Positions 1 through 5,894 of a DNA stretch of 7,103 bases are shown here, piece by piece. The translations under genes were made by a program, and so were the position numbers. Position 1 is the first letter of the stretch. Each line of letters opens with the position of its first letter. The notes under the pieces are model-generated. The model was not told where the DNA came from, ran no database searches, and saw nothing but the letters and a program-made list of their open reading frames with translations. Source of the stretch: Gemmatimonadaceae bacterium (GTDB lineage Bacteria; Gemmatimonadota; Gemmatimonadetes; Gemmatimonadales; Gemmatimonadaceae); the NCBI GenBank assembly GCA_014379705.1, contig JACMLI010000725.1, forward strand, positions 1-7,103, read 5' to 3'.

Positions 1-38
1 GTCGGTGGTGGGTGCGACATCGTGAGGTCGGAGGGGAA

Positions 39-52
39 GCGTCGCGAGACGC
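39..52. other. Small perfect hairpin with GCGA tetraloop
   Basis: GCGTC (39-43) and GACGC (48-52) are perfect inverted arms around a GCGA loop, a GNRA-type tetraloop that is stable in RNA. It lies in the gene-free stretch upstream of the methionine aminopeptidase gene. It could belong to the 3' end of a gene lying mostly outside the window, since a short open stretch in frame 2 ends with TGA at 23-25, but eight codons are too few to call a gene. No U-tract follows. In GC-rich DNA a 5-bp stem can arise by chance. Confidence 0.2.
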
Positions 53-103
53 GTCCACGCTAGCGCAGCCTCGTCCTGGGGTCCATCGCCCGTTCGACGG
101 GGG

Positions 104-133
104 TTGTCACCGATTGCGCCACACGGCGATTCT
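104..133 (+). promoter_or_regulatory. Tentative promoter upstream of methionine aminopeptidase gene
   Basis: TTGTCA at 104-109 matches five of six positions of the sigma-70 -35 consensus. GATTCT at 128-133, 18 bp downstream, is a weak -10 match (three of six). The spacing is acceptable and the site lies about 50 bp before the chosen start codon. It is the best promoter-like pair in the gene-free stretch 1-184, but the -10 element is poor. Confidence 0.22.
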
Positions 134-175
134 TCGATCGACCCCCGCCGCACACGAGCCGCGTCCTTAGGCGCC

Positions 176-179
176 GAGG
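176..179 (+). promoter_or_regulatory. Ribosome binding site fixing the map start at 185
   Basis: GAGG at 176-179 lies 5 nt before the ATG at 185. The open frame extends back to a GTG-class codon at 104, but that extension has no matching ribosome binding site and would add 27 residues unlike the family. This site therefore supports the shorter protein. Confidence 0.55.
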
Positions 180-184
180 CCTTG

Positions 185-928
185 ATGACGATCCGAAACG
201 ACGACGAACTCCAAGGCATGCAGGCCGAGGGGCGCCTCGTGGCCAGCACAATCGCCCACATGCGTCCGCACGTGCAACCGGGAACGAGCACCGGCGCCCT
301 GGACGACCTGGCCGAGCGTTTCGCTCGCTCCCACGGGGCACGCTCGGCGCCGCAACTGGCATACAACTTCCCTGGATTCACCTGCATCAGCGTGAACGAG
401 GAGATCGTGCACGGCATTCCTGGCGAGCGCGTCATTCGTGCGGGAGACGTGGTCAAGCTCGACGTCACCCTCGAGTTCGACGGCTTCATGGCCGACAGCG
501 CGGTCACCGTGCTGGTTCCCCCCGCGACTGCCGTAGCTCAGCGCCTGAATCGCGCCGCGCGCCTTGCGTGGCAGCGGGGCTTCGCGGCGGTGCGGAGTGG
601 CCGACGGATGTCCGACGTTGGCGGAGCCGTCGAACGCACGGCGAGGGCCGAAGGCGTTGCGGTGATCCGCGGGCTCACGGGGCACGGGATCGGGCGCAGG
701 ATTCACGAGCCGCCCGAGGTCCCGAACTGGGCCGATCCCGACGTGCGCGTCACGCTGCACGAGGGCCTGGTGATCGCCCTCGAGCCCATGCTCACGATGC
801 GCGACGACGGCGTGGATGAAGGCGACGACGGCTGGACATTGAGCACCGCGAGTGGTGGGATCGCCGTACACCACGAGCATACGGTGATGGTGCGACGGGG
901 TGAGGCGCTCGTCCTGACGGCGGCGTAG
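185..928 (+). CDS. map: Type I methionine aminopeptidase
   Basis: This cytosolic metalloprotease removes the initiator methionine from nascent proteins when the second residue is small. The 247-residue product has the usual length for a bacterial type Ia enzyme and the pita-bread fold signature motifs in order. All five metal ligands are visible: D93 (LDVTLEFDG), D104 (MADSAVT), H167 (TGHGIGRRIHEPP), E200 (ALEPML) and E231 (HHEHTVMV). The substrate-side histidines H76 (VHGIPG) and H174 are also present. The N-terminus has no zinc-finger or SH3-binding extension. The ATG at 185 is chosen because GAGG precedes it by 5 nt and the protein then starts in the normal family position. The gene is not next to secY, adk or infA, the common setting for map, so it may be a second copy; that is inference. 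The next gene starts 111 nt downstream, after a possible terminator. Confidence 0.93.
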   Translation: MTIRNDDELQGMQAEGRLVASTIAHMRPHVQPGTSTGALDDLAERFARSHGARSAPQLAYNFPGFTCISVNEEIVHGIPGERVIRAGDVVKLDVTLEFDGFMADSAVTVLVPPATAVAQRLNRAARLAWQRGFAAVRSGRRMSDVGGAVERTARAEGVAVIRGLTGHGIGRRIHEPPEVPNWADPDVRVTLHEGLVIALEPMLTMRDDGVDEGDDGWTLSTASGGIAVHHEHTVMVRRGEALVLTAA

Positions 929-960
929 TCGCCCCCGATTTCCGGCCCCTCGCCCGCTGG

Positions 961-997
961 CCGTGCGCTCCGTCCCGCCGGCCTCCGCACGGTTTGT
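961..997 (+). terminator. Possible rho-independent terminator after map
   Basis: CCGTGCG (961-967) and CGCACGG (986-992) are perfect inverted arms, 33 nt after the map stop codon. The right arm is followed at once by TTTGT (993-997). The loop is long (18 nt) and the T-run short, so efficiency is uncertain. The position and the following T-run make this the best terminator candidate on the plus strand. Confidence 0.42.
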
Positions 998-1005
998 CCC
1001 ACCGG

Positions 1006-1011
1006 TAGATT
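1006..1011 (+). promoter_or_regulatory. Tentative -10 element upstream of the beta-propeller gene
   Basis: TAGATT at 1006-1011 matches four of six positions of TATAAT, including the conserved first, second and last bases. It would place the transcript start about 20 nt before the ATG at 1040. No convincing -35 hexamer lies 16-19 bp upstream, so this is only suggestive. Confidence 0.22.
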
Positions 1012-1039
1012 CGCCGACGCCGCGCCACCCGGAGCACAC

Positions 1040-2053
1040 ATGCGAATCGTGACACCCCGATTGCTGGCGGTCCTCGCCGCCGCAGTCCTGCCCCTGACTT
1101 CCCTGATCGCCCAGGGCCCGCAGGTGCGGCGCTCCGAAGGCCCGCTGCTGCTGACGGCCAATCAGGGATCGGCGAGCGCAACGCTCATCGAACTGAAGAG
1201 CGGAAACATCGTGGCGAACATCCCGGTCGGCGTGGGACCCCATGAAGTAGCCGCCTCAGCCGACGGCAAGAACGCGATCGTCACGGTCTACGGGTTGCAG
1301 GGCCCGGGGAACATGCTCGCCGTGATCGACCTCGAAACAGCGACCGTCAAGCGCATGATCGACCTCGGCGTCTACACGCGGCCACATGGCGCTCGCTTCC
1401 TCGCCGACAACCGCACGCTCCTGGTGACGTCGGAGACTCGTCAGGCGGTGGTGGTGGTGGACGTCGAGGCAGGAACCGTGCTCGGGGCGATCCCCACGGG
1501 CAACCCCGGATCGCACATGCTCGCGCTGCCCGCGTCGATGCAGAAGGTGTACACGGCCAACATGTTCAACGGGACGCTGAGCGAGATGGACGTGGCCTCG
1601 AAGACGCTGCTGCGCTCGATGCCCGTGGCGACGCGCACCGAGGGCATCGGCGTGACGCCCGACGGCGCGCAGGCGTGGGTCGGCTCCAACGATGGAAAGA
1701 CGGTGAGCGTCGTTGACATCGCGCAGTGGAAGGTCGTGCACACCATGTCGGGTTTCGGCTTCCCGTACCGCATCGGCTTCTCCCCGGACGGCACGCGCGC
1801 GATCGTGTCGGACCCCATGAGCGACGAGCTGCGCATCTACGACGTGAAGGGATTCACGGAGCTGGGCCGCGTGGCGACGGGGCAGGGTTCCGCGCCCGAA
1901 GGCGTGCATTTCTCTCCCGACGGCAAGCTCGCGTGGATCACGCTGAACGGCGGGAATGCGATCGCCGAGATCGACGTCGCGGCAAAGACGGTTGCGCGCC
2001 GCTTCCCGACAGAGATCCGCCCGGACGGCGTGACCTACATCAATCGCCCCTGA
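1040..2053 (+). CDS. Secreted YVTN/YncE-like beta-propeller protein
   Basis: This 337-residue protein has an N-terminal signal peptide: basic MRIVTPR, a hydrophobic stretch at about residues 8-22, and likely cleavage near SLIAQ-GP at 24-26. Mature residues from about 36 form repeated blades with the pattern 'PxG(V/I)xFSPDGxxAWV'. Clear copies begin near residues 66, 114, 157, 199, 241 and 285, and a final partial copy at 326 probably closes the ring with the first strands. Between blades, segments such as SVVDIAQWKVV and AEIDVAAKTV match the 'xVxVIDxxTxxVV' half of the YVTN repeat. Such proteins are extracytoplasmic scaffolds, some of which bind metal or DNA. No catalytic residues can be assigned, so the function is unknown. 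GGAG at 1031-1034 precedes the ATG by 5 nt, supporting this start. The stop codon lies inside a hairpin (2051-2071). Confidence 0.85.
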   Translation: MRIVTPRLLAVLAAAVLPLTSLIAQGPQVRRSEGPLLLTANQGSASATLIELKSGNIVANIPVGVGPHEVAASADGKNAIVTVYGLQGPGNMLAVIDLETATVKRMIDLGVYTRPHGARFLADNRTLLVTSETRQAVVVVDVEAGTVLGAIPTGNPGSHMLALPASMQKVYTANMFNGTLSEMDVASKTLLRSMPVATRTEGIGVTPDGAQAWVGSNDGKTVSVVDIAQWKVVHTMSGFGFPYRIGFSPDGTRAIVSDPMSDELRIYDVKGFTELGRVATGQGSAPEGVHFSPDGKLAWITLNGGNAIAEIDVAAKTVARRFPTEIRPDGVTYINRP

Positions 2054-2071
2054 TCGTCGCGAAGACGATCA
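2051..2071 (+). other. Perfect 8-bp hairpin containing the beta-propeller stop codon
   Basis: TGATCGTC (2051-2058) and GACGATCA (2064-2071) are exact inverted arms around a 5-nt GCGAA loop. The TGA stop of the preceding gene forms the base of the left arm. There is no T-run downstream, so it is not a classic intrinsic terminator. It may instead protect the 3' end or pause ribosomes or polymerase. Confidence 0.5.
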
Positions 2072-2126
2072 CCGCTGGTCCCCCTTGCCTTTCGCGGCGC
2101 GGGCGGAGGAAACACGTTCAGCGGGC

Positions 2127-2579
2127 ATGGCCGCCAACCTGCTCCTCCTCCGCGCCGTCCTCGCGTTCCTCGCCCTCCCCGGGGTAGTGGCGGTAGCCAT
2201 CCCGTGGATGATGGGGCGTGGGGCGGTCTTTCGGTCCGTGGGATTCGCCGTGCTCGTCCCTGGACTGGTGCTGCTCCTCTGGTGCGTCCGTGACTTCTAC
2301 GTCGCCGGCCGTGGCACGCTTGCGCCGTGGTCACCGCCGGTGAACCTCGTCCGCGTCGGGCTTTATCGGTTCTCGCGCAACCCGATGTACGTCGGTGTGC
2401 TGACCATGCTCATGGGATGGTCCCTGGGGTTCAACGCGCGAGGGCATTGGCTCTATGCGGCCGCAATTGCCATCGCCTTCCATCTTCGTGTGGTGTTCTA
2501 CGAGGAGCCCTGGCTCGCGCGCACGCATGGCGACGCATGGCGTCAGTACGCCGCGCGCGTGCCTCGCTGGCTCTTCTGA
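2127..2579 (+). CDS. Isoprenylcysteine carboxyl methyltransferase-like membrane methyltransferase
   Basis: This 150-residue integral membrane protein resembles the ICMT/PEMT group of small membrane methyltransferases, which transfer a methyl group from S-adenosylmethionine to lipid-linked substrates. Hydrophobic segments lie at about residues 4-26, 35-55, 86-103 and 106-123. The family's C-terminal signature is present: GLYRFSRNPMYVG (78-90), then FYEEPWL (124-130), then WRQYAARVPRWLF at the end (138-150). The RNP and EEP elements correspond to the cofactor-binding part in this family. The true bacterial substrate is generally unknown, because bacteria lack prenylated CaaX proteins. The ATG at 2127 is chosen; an in-frame TTG at 2085 would add 14 polar residues before the first membrane segment. 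A GGAGGA run at 2105-2110 is rather far (16 nt) from this ATG, so the start is less certain than the identity. Confidence 0.8.
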   Translation: MAANLLLLRAVLAFLALPGVVAVAIPWMMGRGAVFRSVGFAVLVPGLVLLLWCVRDFYVAGRGTLAPWSPPVNLVRVGLYRFSRNPMYVGVLTMLMGWSLGFNARGHWLYAAAIAIAFHLRVVFYEEPWLARTHGDAWRQYAARVPRWLF

Positions 2580-2624
2580 GGCGCCCACCTTGGCGTGCCG
2601 AGGCACCCGCTCCAACTTCCGCGG

Positions 2625-3068
2625 ATGGATGACTCGTCCGAGTCCGCAGTCACCGCGATCGAGCGTCGCACGTTCATCGGCGCCGCCGCGGGCGCAGTCG
2701 CCGCGCTCATCTGTTGGCCTCCCAGTGCGGGAGCCGCTGCAACCAGCCCACGAGGAGCAGGCATGTACGGACTGATCGGCAAGATGATCACCACTCCCGG
2801 ACAGCGCGACGCCTTCACCGCCATCCTTCTCGGCGGCGTCGGCGACATGCCGGGGTGCCTGAGCTACGTCGTCGCGCAGGATCCCACAGACGAAAATGCC
2901 CTGTGGATCACCGAAGTGTGGGACAGCAAGGAGAGCCACGCGTCGTCGCTGCAACTGCCCGCGGTGAAAGACGCGATCGCGCGGGGGCGTGCCATGATTG
3001 CCGGCTTCGGCGACCGGCACGAGACGGTGCCGATTGGCGGTCACGGCCTCACCCCCGCTCGGCGCTAG
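2625..3068 (+). CDS. Antibiotic biosynthesis monooxygenase (ABM) domain protein with Tat signal
   Basis: Counting from the ATG at 2625 gives 147 residues. Residues 13-19 (ERRTFIG) form a twin-arginine motif, followed by an Ala-rich hydrophobic stretch (19-30) and an AxA-type site near PSAGAAA (33-39), suggesting folded export by Tat. Residues 47-137 look like a single ferredoxin-like ABM domain: MYGLIGKMITTPGQRDAF, a central CLSYVVAQDP strand, then LWITEVWDSKESHASSL. Members of this YgiN-like family act as cofactor-free quinol monooxygenases, haem-degrading enzymes or small oxidoreductases, usually as dimers; the substrate here is unknown. A GTG at 2595 could extend the N-terminus by ten residues. 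The ATG at 2763 (residue 47) has a much better ribosome binding site than 2625 and would give a 101-residue cytosolic protein of normal ABM length. The gene lies 45 nt after the methyltransferase gene. Confidence 0.78.
   Translation: MDDSSESAVTAIERRTFIGAAAGAVAALICWPPSAGAAATSPRGAGMYGLIGKMITTPGQRDAFTAILLGGVGDMPGCLSYVVAQDPTDENALWITEVWDSKESHASSLQLPAVKDAIARGRAMIAGFGDRHETVPIGGHGLTPARR
2752..2765 (+). promoter_or_regulatory. Internal ribosome binding site and ATG within the ABM gene
   Basis: GAGGAG at 2752-2757 is a near-ideal Shine-Dalgarno sequence 5 nt before an in-frame ATG at 2763. This ATG falls exactly at the junction between the Tat signal region and the ABM domain. The sequence before the longer start at 2625 (CTTCCGCGG) has no comparable site. 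Translation could therefore start here, making an unexported form. Confidence 0.5.
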
Positions 3069-3074
3069 CCGCTG

Positions 3075-3147
3075 GAGGAGCATGAGGAGCATGAGAAGCA
3101 TGAGCAGTTTCGCGTGCTTCCCGTGCTTCCCGTGCTTCCCGTGCTTC
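3075..3147. repeat. Inverted 9-bp-period tandem repeats forming a long hairpin
   Basis: The left arm has three 9-bp units, GAGGAGCAT (3075-3083), GAGGAGCAT (3084-3092) and GAGAAGCAT (3093-3101). The right arm has three GTGCTTCCC units (3114-3122, 3123-3131, 3132-3140) and a partial GTGCTTC (3141-3147). GTGCTTCCC is nearly the reverse complement of the left unit. In plus-strand RNA, 3075-3102 pairs with 3113-3140 over about 28 positions, with one A-C mismatch per unit and G-U wobbles elsewhere. It starts 6 nt after the ABM stop codon, between convergent genes. A role as a 3' end stabiliser or terminator is inference; no T-run follows. Confidence 0.75.
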
Positions 3148-3182
3148 GTGCCAGTCAGGGGTGCGAGGCGCGCCTAACGACC

Positions 3183-3230
3183 CTGGGTCCCGGATCGGCG
3201 TTCGCTCTCGCTCACTTGTCCGGGATGACG
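3183..3230. repeat. REP-like extragenic palindrome
   Basis: The segment opens with CTGGGTCCCGGATC and closes with GTCCGGGATGACG. TCCCGGA (3188-3194) and TCCGGGA (3219-3225) are perfect inverted arms around a 24-nt GC-rich centre. From memory, this flank pattern matches a class of dispersed extragenic palindromes (CTGGGTCCCGGAT...GTCCGGGATGACG) common in some high-GC genomes, especially Alphaproteobacteria. I cannot check copy number from one window. Its location between convergent genes fits such elements. Confidence 0.55.
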
Positions 3231-3248
3231 GAGAGGTGTAGCCATGTT

Positions 3249-3280
3249 CCGCCCGCCCGCCCGCCCGCCCGCCCGCCCGC
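3249..3280. repeat. (GCCC)n tetranucleotide tract adjoining the permease stop
   Basis: From 3251 to 3280 the sequence is 7.5 uninterrupted copies of GCCC, preceded by CC. On the minus strand it reads as seven GGG runs separated by single cytosines, a canonical G-quadruplex-forming pattern. Its last base (3280) is also the last base of the permease TAG stop (3282-3280 on the minus strand), so the tract forms the very start of the permease 3' untranslated region. Such tracts are prone to slippage, but expansion here would not change the protein. Confidence 0.8.
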
Positions 3281-5772
3281 TATTCCGCCCTGAGCGCCCC
3301 CGCCGGATCCACCTGCGCCGCCCGCCCCGCGGGCCACCAGCTCGCAGCGAACGCCACAGCGAGCAGCAGCAACGCCGCCATACCCAACGCGACAGGATCC
3401 GTCGGGCTCGTATCGTACAGCAGTGAGCCAAGCACCCGCGTGAGCGCCAGCGCGCCGGCAAGACCAGCGGCGATACCGAACCCCGCCACCACCACGGACT
3501 CCCGCGAGATCATCCATCGCACCTGAATCGGCCGCGCCCCGAGCGCGAGACGCACACCGATCTCCCGCTTTCGCAGGCTCACACCGTAGGCGATCACGCC
3601 CACAATGCCGATCGCTCCGAGGGCGAGCGCCGTGGCGGCCGCGATGGCGAGGAGGAGGAGCGTGGATGACATGCGCGCCCCCGCGCGCGCGACGAGCTGC
3701 TCCATCGTGCGCACCGAATACACGGCGACCTGCGGGTCGACGTCGCGGATCACGCGCGTGATCTGGGGGACGAGGGCGTCGGCGGCCGCGTCGTCGCCCG
3801 TGCGGATGACAAACGACACGTTGCGGGGCGCCCAGGTCTTGCCGGCCGTGCCCACGGCGGCCAGCACGGGGACATAGACCACCTCGTCGGCCGGTTGCTC
3901 CAGCGCGCTGCCGCGCACGTCACCCACCACGCCTACGATGGTGGACCACTCACTCGTCGGCGCGGTCCGCACGCGACGTCCGATCGCCGATCGGTTGGGC
4001 CAGTAGCGCTTCGCGAGCGTTGCACTCACCATCGCCTCGGTCTTTGCATCCCCGGGCTTCGTCGCGTCGAGCATGCGTCCCTCGACCAACGGCACCTGGA
4101 ACGCGGCGAGGAACTCCGGAGAGACGGAGACGACCTGGTGCAGGTTGGGGATCTCGGACATCGCCAGCGGCCGGTCCTCGACCCACACCGCCGTGTCGCT
4201 GCGCCCCTCCACGTCGAGCGGCACTTTCGAGGCAACGGCAGCGGCCTGCACGCCGGGAATCGCCGCGAGGGCGTCGCGCACCCGCACGTGGAAGCGTGTC
4301 ACTTCGTCCGGCGTGCGGTAGTTCACCTCGGGGAGCGCAACGCGCAGCGTCAGCGCGCCCGTGGCGTCGAACCCAGGTGGTACATCGCGCAGCCGGGCGA
4401 AACTCCGCCCCATCACGGCGGCCCCGGCGAGAAGGATCAGGGCGAGCGCCACCTGCGTCACGATCAAGGCATGCCGCGCGAGGCGACGCTCGCGCGTGGC
4501 CGTCGACGTGCGTTCGTTGCGGACGAGAGACCCCGCCGAGGGGCGCGACGCGCGAAACGCGGGGACGAGACTCACGATCAGGGTCGCAACGATTGTGGCC
4601 GCCATCGCAAAGGCGAGCGCGAGGATGTCGATGCGCACTTCGTGCACGCGCGGGAGTTCCGCGCCGCCGGCGAGCGGTGCGACCAGTCGGAGGCTGGCAA
4701 CCGCGAGTTGGGCCAGGACCACGCCGCCCGCGCCACCGAGCACGGATATCACCAGGCCCTCCATCACGAACTCGCGCACCACGGCACCGCGGCCCGCGCC
4801 GAGGGCCCGCCGCACCGACACCTCCACGCTTCGACCCTCCGCCCGTGCGAGGAACAGGTTGGCCACGTTGGCGCAGGCGACGAGCAGCACGAAGGACATG
4901 GCCCCGAGCGCGATCCAGAGCGCGCGACCGATGTCGCCGACGATCGTGTCGCGCAGCGGACGGACCACCGTGCGCATCTTCGTCGCCTCGATCGCTGCCG
5001 CGGTGAGGCGTCCCGGGTACTCGTCAGGCAGCCGCACCAGGAGGCGCTGGAGGTCGGCCTGGACCGCGGCATCCGTCACTTCGGCCCGACGCCTGCCCAC
5101 GGCCTTGTAGTCGAACGTGGCTGTCTCGTAGTTGGCGGGATCGATGCCGCTGGGGAGCCAGAGTGCCGTCTCCGCCGTGGGGAAGTGAAAGCGCGGCGGC
5201 ATCACGCCAACGACCTCGTGCAGCACACCGTCGATCACGATGGCTCGACCGAGGATGGAGCGGTCGCGGCCGAACGAGCGCGTCCACAGCTGGTCCGAGA
5301 GCACGACCACCGGCGGCGCGCCGGGCGCATCGTCGGTCTCGGCCAGCGGTCGCCCCATCGCGGGTGTCGCGCGCAGGACGTCGAACAGGCTCGCCGTGAT
5401 GCGCGCTCCCGATGCGCGCTCGGCGCCCGTCGGCGAGGCGCCGCGACCAGCCGCACCGCCAACGTTCACGGCGCCTGCCTGAAACGCGGCCAGCGCCTCG
5501 AACACACGATTCTCCTTTCGATAGAACAGGTGCCCGGCGTCCGATTGGTCGACGTGCAGTCCGCCCCCCACTTCCAGCGCATGTCCCACGTCGACGAGCT
5601 GGTCGGCCTGTGGATACGGGAGCGGTCGCAGCAGGATGCCGTCGACCACGCTGAACACCGCCGTCGTCGCACCGATGCCGAGGGCGAGCGTGCCGACCGC
5701 GGTCAACGTGAAGGCGGGCACGCGCAGCAGGCGACGCGTAGCGAGGCGAAGGCTGTCGACAACGGTTGGCAC
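3280..5772 (-). CDS. ADOP-family FtsX/MacB-like permease
   Basis: This 830-residue inner-membrane protein has the duplicated layout of ADOP permeases: two copies of a MacB-type periplasmic domain plus an FtsX permease domain. The first membrane segment is at about 20-43 (TLALGIGATTAVFSVVDGIL) and the first periplasmic domain at about 45-280. Four membrane segments lie near 284-308, 338-364, 381-405 and 434-456, then a second periplasmic domain at about 460-700, and final segments near 702-729, 760-781 and 796-815. Permease coupling motifs occur twice: EVSVRRALGAGRGAVVREF (317-335) and KREIGVRLALGARPIQVRW (735-753). The end (DPAGALRAE) is typical, so the protein is complete. Related MacB proteins work with an ABC ATPase in export or stress responses, but no ATPase lies here. 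GTG at 5772 is the first start after an in-frame stop and has GGGAG (5784-5780) 7 nt upstream. Substrate unknown. The 122-nt gap to the upstream gene shows no clear promoter. Confidence 0.92.
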   Translation of the reverse strand: MPTVVDSLRLATRRLLRVPAFTLTAVGTLALGIGATTAVFSVVDGILLRPLPYPQADQLVDVGHALEVGGGLHVDQSDAGHLFYRKENRVFEALAAFQAGAVNVGGAAGRGASPTGAERASGARITASLFDVLRATPAMGRPLAETDDAPGAPPVVVLSDQLWTRSFGRDRSILGRAIVIDGVLHEVVGVMPPRFHFPTAETALWLPSGIDPANYETATFDYKAVGRRRAEVTDAAVQADLQRLLVRLPDEYPGRLTAAAIEATKMRTVVRPLRDTIVGDIGRALWIALGAMSFVLLVACANVANLFLARAEGRSVEVSVRRALGAGRGAVVREFVMEGLVISVLGGAGGVVLAQLAVASLRLVAPLAGGAELPRVHEVRIDILALAFAMAATIVATLIVSLVPAFRASRPSAGSLVRNERTSTATRERRLARHALIVTQVALALILLAGAAVMGRSFARLRDVPPGFDATGALTLRVALPEVNYRTPDEVTRFHVRVRDALAAIPGVQAAAVASKVPLDVEGRSDTAVWVEDRPLAMSEIPNLHQVVSVSPEFLAAFQVPLVEGRMLDATKPGDAKTEAMVSATLAKRYWPNRSAIGRRVRTAPTSEWSTIVGVVGDVRGSALEQPADEVVYVPVLAAVGTAGKTWAPRNVSFVIRTGDDAAADALVPQITRVIRDVDPQVAVYSVRTMEQLVARAGARMSSTLLLLAIAAATALALGAIGIVGVIAYGVSLRKREIGVRLALGARPIQVRWMISRESVVVAGFGIAAGLAGALALTRVLGSLLYDTSPTDPVALGMAALLLLAVAFAASWWPAGRAAQVDPAGALRAE

Positions 5773-5894
5773 GGAGTCGCTCCCGGGATGGCAGGAACGT
5801 CAAGCTATGGTCATTCCCACCTCGCGCGACGCCTCCGAACACGGGCGCGCCAAGCTCTGACGCGGCCATGACATGGGGCGGACGCTTGCGTCGC

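Noticed and set aside
88..104. A GTTCGA element reminiscent of a tRNA T-loop
   Set aside because: The flanking bases do not form a 5-bp T-stem with a 7-nt loop, and no acceptor, D or anticodon arm can be built around it. It is a short CCCGT/ACGGG inverted repeat.
167..1243. A 358-codon minus-strand open frame across map and the start of the beta-propeller gene
   Set aside because: The composition is typical of a shadow frame, it overlaps two well-supported genes, and it shows no domain.
2712..2732. Possible lipoprotein cysteine (ALIC) in the ABM signal region
   Set aside because: The residues before Cys do not fit a lipobox, where small residues are expected just before Cys, and the twin-arginine signal with a later AxA site explains the region better.
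3166..3175. Perfect 10-bp palindrome AGGCGCGCCT
   Set aside because: Short self-complementary GC runs are common at this base composition (GGCGCGCC also occurs at 5844-5851), and no function can be tied to it.
3244..3426. A plus-strand frame beginning with a Pro-Pro-Ala-Arg repeat
   Set aside because: It is translation of the GCCC tetranucleotide tract followed by antisense permease sequence; nothing supports a protein.
5799..5812. TTGACG-like -35 hexamer upstream of the permease gene on the minus strand
   Set aside because: No acceptable -10 element lies 16-19 nt downstream, because that interval already contains the ribosome binding site and start codon.
3895..5871. A 658-codon open frame on the plus strand, antisense to the permease
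   Set aside because: It is rich in Arg, His, Gly and Glu with no recognisable domain, and lies opposite a gene with clear membrane segments and motifs. Long antisense frames are expected in high-GC DNA with strong codon bias.
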